Assembly (NCBI GenBank): GCA_023101885.1
Contig: JALPQD010000302.1
Coordinates: forward strand, 1,949,956 to 2,013,955
Direction of reading: 5' to 3'
DNA: 64,000 nucleotides
Source: Typhlomys cinereus
Taxonomy: Eukaryota > Chordata > Mammalia > Rodentia > Platacanthomyidae
The notes below the pieces were generated by a model. That model saw nothing but the letters and a program-made list of their open reading frames with translations. It ran no database searches and was not told the origin of the DNA. Position 1 is the first letter of the stretch, and the number at the start of each line of letters is the position of its first letter. Shown one piece after another: positions 47,621 to 58,595 of this stretch. A program made the translations under genes and the position numbers.

Positions 47621-48344
47621 AAGACAAAACATGAGTGTGTGGGGAGCAACTCACCAAGTTTTATACCTGGAAGAGCCTCTCTCCGTACCTCCTTCAGGAG
47701 TCAGAGAGGATCAGCCTTTAGACAGATGGTCAAGTCAGCTAACCTGTGAGTGCAGGGTGCTCAGAAAGGGGAAAGGGCAATGATCCTAGGCAAATCAGTT
47801 CCCTGGAGGTAAGGGTTGTTCTTGGAAAAGTCTGAGAGTGTGTGGTACTTTAAGCAGCTGGGAGAGCAGAGTCTTTCCTGATCCCAGAACAACTCCGTGG
47901 TGTAAACAGTGTCCATGTAAACAATGACATGACCAATTTAGGATTTATAGGCAAGAATATACTTACATGAGGATTTTATCAGTGTAACTTTTCTTTGACA
48001 GTTTCTTAATTAAATAACCTGCTTGTATCCTTCTATAAATTACATGTTGCTTTCCAAAGATAATTGTATATTTAGATGCTGCCCTTCATGGCTTGCCCAA
48101 ATTAGCAAATTCCAAATATATCTTACTTGCCTCTACTTGAAATGAAATATGTATTTTGGTTGGCTTCTATTTTAGGAAATAATCCTTAGTAAATGAGAAA
48201 TGGCTCTCAGAAAAAATTCATGACTAGTTCCTGTCTTTTATGAGTCTATTTGCTGACTTTTGATTCATTAACTGCTGTCCAAAGCAGTTATATACCTGCT
48301 TCTGTTTAGCACATCTTGTCCAACATTTGAGAAATCATTGATTT
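47621..48344. other. Unique DNA, nothing recognised
   Basis: No gene or clear repeat seen. Confidence 0.5.
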
Positions 48345-48437
48345 GTACTTTTTTGCATGTGTGATAATGGCAATCAAACCCAGGTCCTCATACAAGCTAA
48401 GCCAGTGCTCTGCCACTGAGTTACACTTACAGCGCCA
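48345..48437 (-). repeat. ID-like SINE
   Basis: Plus strand: 'tggcaatcaaacccaggtcc' / 'tcatacaagctaagccagtg' / 'ctctgccactgagttacact'. This is the inverse of an ID element: A box, CTTGTATGAGG arm, B box GGGTTTGATTGCC. Confidence 0.65.
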
Positions 48438-49449
48438 AAGGAGGAAAAATTGTTGATATGAATGAAAATATGAAATTTTTGACTAAAATAATCTTTCTCC
48501 TCTTGATCATAATAAACTTTTTAAAAAGGGCAATCCCAGGCCTCCAGGCCTCACAAGCGACACAACTAGTGCATATGCTCGCTTGTCAGTTACTTTGTCT
48601 ACAGGGGTATTTAATACATAGTAAAGGAAGCAGCCTTGAAGCTAGCAGGAAAACTTGCCTGGTTGCTTTACAGGGCCACAGGGCTGAAGTCACAGGCAGG
48701 AGACCTTGTGTATGTTTGTAGAGACCATGGTTTCCAGCTGACAGGCTGTGCCTGTGAAGTGTGGCTTCACATCTGTTAGCAGTTCCCAATTCTCTGTGTG
48801 CATTGGTTTGTAATTGCAGGTGTAAATAGCAATCAGATCTTGAGCTTAGCATCGGAACATGCAGTTTGCTGTTTTATGATTCTGCTTGTGTTTTCGTTCA
48901 AGTGTGGTAGTAAAAGTGTCTCTGGGAGGCAGCCTTCTGAACTCTTCTGCTTCCACGCTGCCGACTCATCTCTGAGATTGTGGGAAGCCAGTAAGAGAAA
49001 AGAACCCCTTAATAAATGATCTCTGTTGATTATTGAGGGTTAAATGATGGTAAAGATGTATATTAAAATTAGTTACAGCTGTTGTGAAGAGTGTTGTTAT
49101 AAATTAGTCTAGTGAATTAAAACCAGCACTCCTTAAAAGAAAGCAATTCGAGTCTAATCTACATTTGTCATAACAAAAAATGGTCCAAAGGAAAAACAAG
49201 TAGGAGGAACAATTATGATGGTAAACATTTATCTAAAAATGTGACAAGGAGCCTAGATGAAGCAGATCAAAAAGTAGATATTCTACATATTTTATCATTG
49301 TTTTGAGCTATGTTTCATATATAGCTAATTTCTGTAGAGTTTATAAAAGAAAGGAATTCGATTTTTTTAATGTGTTGAAAATGTTACATGGCTTATGCTC
49401 CATGCTCTTGATAGGAAATACCACATTTATGTTAAACATTTGAGATTTG
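48438..49449. other. Unique DNA, nothing recognised
   Basis: Short ORFs only. Confidence 0.5.
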
Positions 49450-50544
49450 TAGTTTAAGTTCTTTTGATATGCAGACTACATTGATTAAAGTCACCATGGT
49501 GCAACAAATGACAGACATATTCTTCTATCTGAGGTTTTGTATCCTTTGACTTATACATCCCCATGCAGTCCTGGACACCATCATTTTGCTGTCTAGTTCT
49601 TGAACTGAAGTATTTAGGTTTCACAGAGAAGCGAGACATGCTATATTTACTGCTCTATATCTGGCTTATTTCATTCAGCACAACGTGCTGAATATTTATC
49701 CATTTTATCACACCTGACAGGATCCTCCTTCTATGTCCCTTTAGCACACTAATCCCATTTTCTTTGGGATATGTAATCTGGGAAAGTGGAAACTTCTGGA
49801 GCATGCAGTAGTTCTAGTTTTAGTTTTTTAAGGGACCAACATGCTGTTGTTTTACATAGTGTCCATGCTAACACACATTTCCATTAACAGTGACCTTGTC
49901 CTCATCCCAGTGACTCCTGTCTTTGACTATGTGTTAATGGCTTCCTGACAGTTTTTTGTGGTCTCTTCCGGGCTTTAATTCATCACTGATGGTTAATTTT
50001 TCTAAATGTAGGTAGCTAGTTTTCCCAGCCCTGCTTATTGAAGGGAATGCAATTGTCTCATTCTATGTTACTTAGAATCTTTGTCAAAAGTAAGTTGAAA
50101 ATAACAGTATGGATTTATTTCTGGGCTTTCTATAGTGTTCCACATTCCATGTACTTATTTTCATAGTATAGAATAGTATAGCACAATGCAAAACATACTA
50201 AAATATGTTTTAAGTCAGATAGTATGATGGCTCCAATTTTCTCCTTTTCACTGGAGAGTGACTGCTTCTGGCATTTTCTGGATCATAAAAATTAAAGGAC
50301 TAATTTTTCCATTTCTGTGAAAAATTATTTTGGAATATTAGTGAGTGCTGAACTGAATCTGTAAATTATTTTGAGTAGCATAACGACTTTAGCAATAATT
50401 CTTCCTGTAAGATTTCATTTATTTCTCGTTTGCCTATATCAGTGTTTCATAGTTTTCTCTGTAAAGGTTTCACTCCTTGCATAAAGTTATAAGAAATTAT
50501 GTTTGTTACTACTATAAATATGATTTCCTTCACAATTTATTTTA

Positions 50545-50827
50545 TTTTATTTTATTTATTTTTTTATTTTTTTCTGCTCATACAAACATAATAGGAACCC
50601 CTGTCCCCTCCCTCCACTCCTCCCTGGACCTCCCTGTTCCCTCCCTGCTTTGTCCCTTCTTTTCCCCCCTCCCTCCCTTTCTCCCAGTGCCCCCTCCCCC
50701 CATCTCTGAAGCATCCTTTAGTGAGTATATCAAACTTTCCTCTGTCCTCCTCTCTGATGAGGTGTATGGACTCAGTGGCATTTCCTAGAACTCTTTCTTG
50801 TGTTCCCCTTAAGTATAGGAACACTAT
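50545..50827 (-). mobile_element. 5'-truncated L1 3'UTR insertion
   Basis: Inverted L1 3' end, with a T-rich (TTTTA)n-like tail at the left, 'cataataggaacccctg', the C-rich tract, ending 'ccttaagtataggaacacta'. A perfect 17-bp TSD (CTTCACAATTTATTTTA) lies at 50528-50544 and 50828-50844. Confidence 0.93.
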
Positions 50828-51037
50828 CTTCACAATTTATTTTAAGATACATCATTAATAGTAAATGGGAACAGTATTAATTTTTAGTATTTTTTAATTT
50901 TTATTCTGCAAGTTTACTGAGTTCCTGAACTGAATATTTCTGAAAACTGGGATCATAAGTAAGTTTGTAAGTATTCCTTCCACTTTCATTGCTCAAAAAG
51001 AGTTTGAGAAGAATTTTTATTGGTTTAGTTCTTTTTT

Positions 51038-51277
51038 CAATTTTTTTATTATTTTTTATTCAGTTGTGTGTGTGTGTGTATGTGTAGAACCACCATGGAC
51101 ACCTCCACCTCCTTCTTGTTTACTCTGCCCCAAGATTCACAGGCTCCGTCCTACCAGGACCAGAAGCACAGGCCACCCCTGCTTCTGTCCGGCGTCTATA
51201 CATGGAGTCTAGGATCTGAACTCAGGACCTTTCGTCTGCAAGGCAGAGGCTTAACCCCTGAGCCACCTCTCCAGGCC
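51038..51277 (-). mobile_element. B2-superfamily SINE, copy 4
   Basis: Inverted copy with tail 'ttattcagttgtgtgtgtgt' and head 'ctgagccacctctccaggcc'. It is shorter than copies 1-3 because the TG stretch is reduced. A perfect 17-bp TSD (TGGTTTAGTTCTTTTTT) lies at 51021-51037 and 51278-51294. Confidence 0.92.
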
Positions 51278-51749
51278 TGGTTTAGTTCTTTTTTTTTATT
51301 TAGTTCTTTTTAAGCATAACCTTTGCTGCAATTAAGTTGTTTTTAAAGATCATATCTTCAATAAAGACAGAAAACTTACTCCTCCCTTTTCTAGTAGTAT
51401 TTTAAATTTTCTTTCTCTTGCTTAATTCCTCTGACCAAGCCTTCCAGTATAATTTTGAAAAATAGTCACAACACTACATATCCTGATCTTGTCCTTGATT
51501 TAGAGGAAACTGTTCAGCTGCCTTTTTTTTTTTTTAGTTATGAATTTGTTATGCATGATTTGATTCCATCTATACTTAGTCTGGTGCAAAAGTATTGATC
51601 ACAAAAGTGTCTTGAAGAAGTTCTTTTAGTAAAGATGATCTTGTGAGTCTTATCATTTATAATTATTCTAATTATGATCTAATTATTCTAATCAAGGCCT
51701 AGCCTTGCCTCTCAGGAAAGCCCCCTCTGCTCATAGTGACTGGCTTTTC

Positions 51750-52036
51750 TTTTTCTTTTTTCTTTTCTTTTTTTTTTTTTTATTCAATTGTGTGTGTGCG
51801 CGTGTATGCGTATATATGCGTGTGTATGTGTAGAATCACAGGGGAATTCGGGAACCCCCATGGACCGCCTCCACCTCCTTGTTTACCCTGTCCCGGGATT
51901 CACAGAGTCTGCCCCACCAGGATCAGAAGCGCTGGTCGCTCCTGCTTCCACCGGCTCTATACGTGGGGTCTAGTTTCCGAACTCAGGACCTGCCTGCAAG
52001 GCAGAGGCTTAACCCCTGAGCCACCTCTCCAGCCCA
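51750..52036 (-). mobile_element. B2-superfamily SINE, copy 5
   Basis: Inverted copy with tail 'tattcaattgtgtgtgtgcg' and head 'ctgagccacctctccagccc'. A 13-bp TSD (TGACTGGCTTTTC) lies at 51737-51749 and 52037-52049. The left flank carries an extra T/CT-rich stretch, the inverse of its A-rich tail. Confidence 0.92.
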
Positions 52037-52249
52037 TGACTGGCTTTTCAACTGTGGTTGCCTTTATTTTATTGAGGGTTTTTTTCCTTCTGTGTTCATT
52101 GGGGGATATTGGTTTATCATTTTCTTATAGTGTCTTTCTCTGATTTTGTTGTCTGGAATACTAACCTCCTGCAATGAGTTTCAAGGTATTTCCTCCATTT
52201 TCTGGCTTGAAAAAGACTGAGCAGAATTGCTGTTAACCCTTTTTATTTA

Positions 52250-52925
52250 ATAAACATTTTAATAATTTTTATATAGAAACAAAATGGTTTGTTTTTACAT
52301 AGCCCCCCTAATCTCCACATCCTATTCCAAACAAGCCATGCCACGTTCATGAACTAGTACAGGAACATGTCTCTATAATAGTGTAAGAGGCGCTTTGGTG
52401 TGTAATTCTACAGGTAGGGAATCAACTCTTCTCTTATTTAGAATGTAGTTGCTTCTATTGAGATACTTGCTGGTCCATGGGGGAATGTAGGTGTGTTAAT
52501 CACTATGTACATCTGGTGGAAGTAGATCTCATTGTAATGAACTGCTGGATACAGCAACCTTGTCATGACTGGAGAGTCCTGGCTAGCAATACACCGACCT
52601 ACCAATAGGCTCTTACAGTCTTACAGCACCCTCATCCACGAAGTTCCCTGAGGTTTGGGATGAGGAGAGATTTTTGAGGGCCTGATTAGGGCAAGCATTC
52701 TAGGAGTGTTTATATTCTGCTGTGGCCAGTTGTGGACTCGCTAACCTTCCATTGTAATAGGCTGCATCTTCATTGAGTGCTGAGAACTTTTCTATATAAG
52801 GTTATAACAAGTGTTTAAATGACAGTTTACTATCAAGTATTTATAGTTAGTACTAAGATATGTGCTCCTGTCCCATGTCTGTTTTTCCCCTTCCACTGTT
52901 ATTTGGACATGTTTGCAGTACTAGC
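52250..52925 (-). mobile_element. Old L1 3'UTR, inverted
   Basis: 'cagcaccctcatccacgaag' / 'ttccctgaggtttgggatga' / 'ggagagatttttgag' aligns with the inverted 3'UTR motif 'ccgccccctcttccgcaaat' / 'gtccctgagcttcaggat' of the young copies. It is much more diverged. It abuts plus-strand L1 sequence at about 52926. Confidence 0.6.
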
Positions 52926-53825
52926 CATCACATATCTGATAGAAGGCTAATATCAATAGTATAAAAAGAATTCAAGAAATTAAATGTCAAGGAAGTAAAC
53001 AACCCAATTAAAAATGGTCCTTAGAACTGAAAAGAAACTTTTCACATGGCAAAATCTGAACATTTGACAAATATATTGTTGGTGAGGATGAAGGGAAAAG
53101 GGATCCCTCATTCACTGCTGTAGGAAACGAAAATGTATATGATCACTTTGAAGATCAGTCTGAAGGTTCATAAAAAGTTGAAAGTCCAACTACCATATGA
53201 CACAGCTATACCACTTCTGAGAGTATTCCCAAAGAATATTGCATCTTGCTACAGAGACACATATATATCCAGGTTCATTACAGCTCCATACACAATATCA
53301 AATATTCTAGATGTCCAAAATAGATGAATGGATAATGAAAATGTGATACCTATACACAATGGAATACTATTCAGGTGTCAAACAATGAATTAATAAAATT
53401 TGCTGGTAAATGAATGGAGGAAGAAATTGTATTCTGTAAATTGTCCCATATACAGGAAGACAGATACCTCATGTTCTCCCCTATTTGTGGGTCCTAGCAT
53501 TGAACCTTCAGAATTAAATAATTGAATAAAACTTTTGTAGAAACCGCAAGCTACAAAGAATCATAAGTGGGAGGCTGGAGTAAGATCTCAAAAGAGTGGA
53601 GATGAAAGAGCACAAGCAAATAGATGAATAAGGTAATTAAGTAAGAAATGATTTAAGGGGACCAAGGGAAAAATGGTGGATAGAATATGGTAAGGTGTGG
53701 AGGAGGAAAAAAAAGGTAAGTGGCTCAGGGGAAAAAAGTTTTCAAGGGCCTCACCAAGCTATGAATGCTACAAGTTGTAACAACTTGGATTAGAAGAATC
53801 CAGTGGAGCAATGATAGTATTGCTC
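52926..53825 (+). mobile_element. Old L1 ORF2 3' end and 3'UTR, plus strand
   Basis: Starts 'catcacatatctgatagaag', matching the ORF2 C-terminal region of element A (near 16571). It keeps the 'aatggaatactattcaggtg' stretch near 53360 and the '...gtgggtcctag' ORF2 end near 53485, then a decayed 3'UTR. The 53133-53327 ORF is a frame remnant. It could be a separate insertion or an inverted part of the neighbouring minus-strand relic. Confidence 0.65.
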
Positions 53826-53829
53826 TCTC

Positions 53830-54990
53830 AAAGAGTCACTGTTAATTCTTTAAATATCTTCTAGAATTCAGTAGTGAAATCATTTAAGTTTTTTGGATGT
53901 GAGAAACTTTCATTATTATCATTTCTGATTCAATCTCCTTACTCAATATTGATGTATTCACATTTTCTCTTTCTTCATGATTTAGTCTTGGTAGGCTAGA
54001 TTTTTGTGAATTTATTTATTTCTTCTGGCTTATCCAGTTTGATAACATATGTTTTCTGTGCTATCAGACTCCTTCTGTTATACTTCATTTTTTGTGTGTT
54101 TTATTTTCACTTTCTTTTGTTTTAAGGTATTTTTATAACTTTTAAAATTTCTCTGTGCTCCACACTTTATCTAGGAGCCTGTTGTATAGTGTCCAAGTTT
54201 GTACATTTGATAGGATGTCTATTACTGATTTACGGTTTCACAATATTGTGATATAAAACTACCCCGATATGATTTCAGCATCATTAAATTGGCTTAAAAC
54301 TTATTTTGTGGCCTGACATGTGATGTATCTGAAGAAAGTTCCATGCACTTTTGAGAAAGACGTGTTTTTGCTGCTGTTCCTTGTATCAGCATGTAGACAT
54401 TTATGATATACTTATTGATCTTCTGTCCAAACAGACTGTGCATTGATGGATGTGGAATACTATGGTCTTCTGGTAAAAAAGTTTTCATTCATAAATTTAA
54501 TAATTCACTTATATATTTACATGCTTCAATGATAGGGGTATATATACATATATTATTTATCTCTTCTGGGTGAATTCACATCCTTCTCATGATCAATAAT
54601 CTCAATGCTTTATAGCTTTTGACTTTCAGTCTATTCAGTCTGATGCATCTATAACTTCTGTACCCTTTTAGTTTCTATTTATGTGAAATATTTTTCCCAT
54701 CCCATCATTTTGTGTCTACATGAGTCTTTCCTAAACGACTTCATCTTTTATAAACAACACAGAAAATAATGTTTTCTCTATTTTCCCCAAAAAATGAAAT
54801 GGTAATATATAATCTCTTTGAGATATAATTGTTTATGGATGGGTTAATGCTTGATACAGTCAATTTACATTTTTTCTGATTGTTTTCTGGGCCCTTTTCT
54901 TGACCTTTTCTTTTTTGTTGTTTTCTTTAGTGGTGTTTTATCTGTACTGTTATACTTTGAATCCTTTCCTTTTAAACTTTCTGTGACTCT
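53830..54990 (-). mobile_element. Old L1 ORF2 relic (RT to endonuclease), inverted
   Basis: 'cttctagaattcagtagtga' near 53860 corresponds to inverted RT sequence. 'ttttgtggcctgacatgtga' / 'gaaagttccatgcacttt' near 54305-54350 corresponds to the inverted endonuclease segment that reads 'ggccacaaaatgaat' in element A. Fully decayed. Confidence 0.65.
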
Positions 54991-55034
54991 TACAGAATTT
55001 TGGTTTGTAGTTACTTATATAGAACTTTTTTTTT

Positions 55035-55200
55035 GCAATATTGGAAGTTGAAACCAAAGTATTACACATACCAGGCAAGTATTCTCCCACTGAACTACAT
55101 CTAGAGCTTCTAGTATTTCCTTCTTAAGGTTGGTTGATTTTGTTTAGACAAGATCTTGCTATGTCCGTCAGACTGGCTTTGAAGTTGATATTTATCCCAG
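55035..55200 (-). repeat. Old B4-like SINE (ID-like plus B1)
   Basis: 'ccaggcaagtattctcccac' / 'tgaactacatctagagcttc' is an inverted ID-like head. It is followed by 'tagacaagatcttgctatgt' and 'ccgtcagactggctttgaag', an inverted B1. Confidence 0.6.
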
Positions 55201-55244
55201 ACTGGCTTGGAATTCATGATACTCCTACATCTATTTTTTGAATG

Positions 55245-55465
55245 CTACTGGAATCATATGCATGCACTTGTGTGTATACATGCACCTGCATGCCTTCTTC
55301 TGGAATCATATATGTACACCTGCATGTCAGCTTCTGGAATCATATATATGCAACTGCATGCCTGCTCATGGGATCATATAAATGTATTTCATGCTTGCTT
55401 CTGGGCTCATAAAAACACATTTGAATGCCTACTTCCATAGATCATATACATGAGCCAGCATATAT
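55245..55465 (+). repeat. Degenerate 34-bp tandem repeat (minisatellite)
   Basis: The unit 'cttctggaatcatatatg...' recurs at about 55297, 55331, 55365, 55398 and 55432 (spacings 34, 34, 33, 34). A diverged longer unit precedes it at 55245. The ORF at 55207-55440 is just a reading of this repeat. Confidence 0.85.
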
Positions 55466-55469
55466 AGCA

Positions 55470-56129
55470 CTAAAGCTGTTCATGCTTCTAACCTACTGTT
55501 TGAAGTTGGTAATGACTTATCACAAAATTTTATATTTCTCTCCTAGAGAGGAGGTGTCCTTTCTATTATGTTGATGATAAAATTTATATTTTGTTATTTA
55601 TATCCCTTATTGATTATAGTTAAAATTGTTTCTAAAAATTTGTTTTGATTAGAATAAAAAGAACTAATTAGATTGCTGCTTACCTGTCATGGCATTACAG
55701 AATTCTAAATATGACTACAAACATCATTGAAGTTTTCATTTTTTGTTATTAGTTAAGCAGCCTATCATGTCAGTTGAAAGAACTCATTGTACAAATTCCT
55801 GATAAACAGTCCTAGAGGAATGTGCTCGTTTAGCTACTGCTTGGCTGAAAAATGTTAAGTTTTTTCTTTCTGAAGGATAAAGAATTCTTGACTGGTAGTT
55901 CTTTCTTCTTCATTGTCTATTTAAATTTTCCTGTTAAATAGCACTTTCATTACTGTCTCTCATCTTCTCTTTATCTGTATACTTCCTTCTGAGAAACTAG
56001 ATTACAGAAAAAGGGAGCCATTATTTTTTTAAAGTAGGCTCTCTAGGCCTTTCTTCTCTCTTCTTAAGTATCTATTACACAAATGTTCATTCACTAGATT
56101 TTGCCTGTATTTGTTACTTTTCTCATCAC
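55470..56129. other. Unique AT-rich DNA, nothing recognised
   Basis: No gene or repeat recognised. Confidence 0.5.
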
Positions 56130-56350
56130 TGGACAAAAATACTGATGGACACAACTTAGGGGAAGGAGGATTTATTCAGATTTGTTTTAATGCGGAAGGT
56201 GGGGGCATGAGCAGTTCCATCCACATTAGTGGTTGTATGAGGCAGGTGGTTACCTGGGGCAACCAGCCAGAAAGCAGGAAAAGTGATCCATTCTACCAGC
56301 CAACCCCACCAAATCCAAATGCAATGCCACTAAGCCTGGGCAGGTGCTCT
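56130..56350 (+). repeat. Interspersed repeat of uncertain family
   Basis: 'aaatactgatggacacaact' / 'taggggaaggaggatttatt' recalls the same rodent dispersed repeat suspected at 47320-47620. Low confidence. Confidence 0.35.
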
Positions 56351-58595
56351 CACCCATGAGAACTGGTGGAATTTCAGATTCAAGTTGCTGTATCATATTA
56401 ACCTTTCCCTTAGGAGTCATTGTATTTTGATTTGTTTTCTTTTTTTCCTCTGATTTCTTAACTTTAATCGCACTTTAATTATTTCTACTTCTTTGCCAGG
56501 TTCTTATTTTGTTCATGATTCATTTTGTGAATTTCATTTTCTTTCTATTCATATTTTCTTAGAGCTCCTTGAACTCAAAAGAGAGCTATTTAAGTTATGC
56601 CAGTTGTTTCATGTGTCTCCATTTCTTCTTTATCATAACTACATAGTTATAGCATCTTATGTTGATACAAAATTTCATAATCCTTTTTTGTTTTGTTTGT
56701 TCTTCTCCCACTTTTCATTTTTTCTCTATCATACAAGCTCAATAGGTACCCTTGACTTCTCCTTCCCTTCTTCCCTCCCAAGTTTGTTCTTGCACCCTCC
56801 TCCCTCTTTCCCTTTCCTTTCAACCCCTCTTTCCCTCCCCTTCTCCCAGTGCCTCCCACTTTCTCTCTCCCATCCCCTAGAACATCCTTTTGTGTAAATA
56901 AAAATGCCAATCCTCCCTCTGAGTCGTCCACCCTAGTGAGGGTTAATGACTCAATGACAAAGCGTGGAGCCCTTTCATGGGCAGTCCGTTAGTATGGGAA
57001 CTCTATTATGACTGTTAATCCCTTGCCTCTAAGGATCCCCTGTGATGCATGCTAGACTTTGGGGGGTCATTGACATGTCAGCCATTGTACAGGTCATGTA
57101 ATGTCTGATTATGGCTACTGCAGCCTTAACCTGTGTGGAGTATCTTGCATATCATTGGTCCTCCCCATCTTTAAGCTCTTATAATCTTGAAGCTCCCTCT
57201 TCCATAAGGTTCCCTGAGCTTTAGGATGGGGAGAGATTTGGCTGGTCTGGTTCCAAGTGATTAATGTAGAGTCTTTAGTGTTCTGAATTATGGTTTGTTG
57301 TTGTTTTTAGTTTTGCTATTCCTGCACCATCCTGAAAATAAAAGACTATTTAAATGGAGATCTTAATATAAATGGAGACTCAAAGGTAGATGGAATAGGA
57401 GTAGGACACAGCAATTGGGGGGGGGCATCAGTGTCCCATTTGCAGGATGGTTACCATCTATCTGGTAATCGCTATACCCTCCCTGGTTGGTGAGATCAAA
57501 CTTCTTTAGTCTCAGGTGACCGAAAAGGGAAGTGAGAGTGAGCTTCACCAGATGTCTTGCTACTTACATGCAATACTTGATGGTGACCTATTTTCTTTAT
57601 GGAAGCATGATCCCCTCTTCTGGCCATGGTGAAGGCCCCTAGGCCACGCCCCAAGTCTCAGGTCATCTGTGAACTCCAGTAACCACTCTACCTTTCTGCC
57701 CCAGATCTGGACCAGGGTGGACTCCCTACTCATCAGAATTTAACAGATTTCAAAGAAAACCCAAGCAAAGCACTAGGAAACAAACAACATTCATCTGAGG
57801 TCCTCCAAAATCATCCCATCATATGGGAAAGAATCTTCACATCCAGCTCAAAGATAAGTAAACCCTTTTTAATATCTTGTTCCTCTCAATTATTAGCCAC
57901 TGTAGTTTAACATTCCCATATAGCCACCTCAAAATGTATACAATTTCAGAGACTATACCATTTTCATCTTCATATATCACCAAGGAAGTAAACCTAAAAA
58001 GTACACTACCATACTAATCTTCACTCCCTGTCTACTAAACCAGACTTAATCAATGAACTAACAATCGAATAGCCTCATCTAGGAAATAACACCAATACCA
58101 GACAGGTGTACCCAACTCCAAGGCAAACACTAGTAATAACTGCTCAAGTGTAGTAATACCATCTAATTCAGTTCAGTCAAACACACAGAAACAAAAAGAA
58201 GGTCTTAAGAGATAAATCAAAAATACCCAGGTCACAAATCCATGAGAAACAAAACCCAAGACAACAAATATCCTACCAAAAAAATTAACCCCATAATGAT
58301 GGATTCCAAACAGAACAAACTCACAGAAAATAGTCAAGGAAACCATATCCAAGATAATGATTTCAAAGCCTGATCTTTACTATGATGAAAACGATGAAAG
58401 AGGAAATCTGGGAGGAGTTAAATAAGTACATTAACCACTTTGAACAGGAGCATAAAAGACAGTTGGAGGAGATGAGAAAAGCAGTTGAAGAAACAAAAAT
58501 AGGCATAGAGCAGTTAAAACAATCTCAGGCGGAGTTTAAAATTGAACTAAAAGACAAGTTATCTTCAAACCAGACCTCAACAGAGAGGCTTATGA

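Larger units (their letters stand above)
49450..52245 (-). mobile_element. Old L1 relic with three younger insertions
   Basis: Inverted L1 ORF2: the C-terminal end near 49660 ('ctggcttatttcattcagca'), then RT-like sequence ('accaagccttccagtat') to about 52245. It is interrupted by an L1 3' end (50545-50827) and two SINEs (51038-51277 and 51750-52036). Limits are approximate and the frames are lost. Confidence 0.65.

Noticed and set aside
55207..55440. 77-codon Cys/His-rich ORF
   Set aside because: It spans the 34-bp minisatellite. The period is not a multiple of three and the peptide has no repeat register.
55245..55465. CRISPR-like array
   Set aside because: Repeats are contiguous and degenerate, without spacers, in a rodent-type genome.
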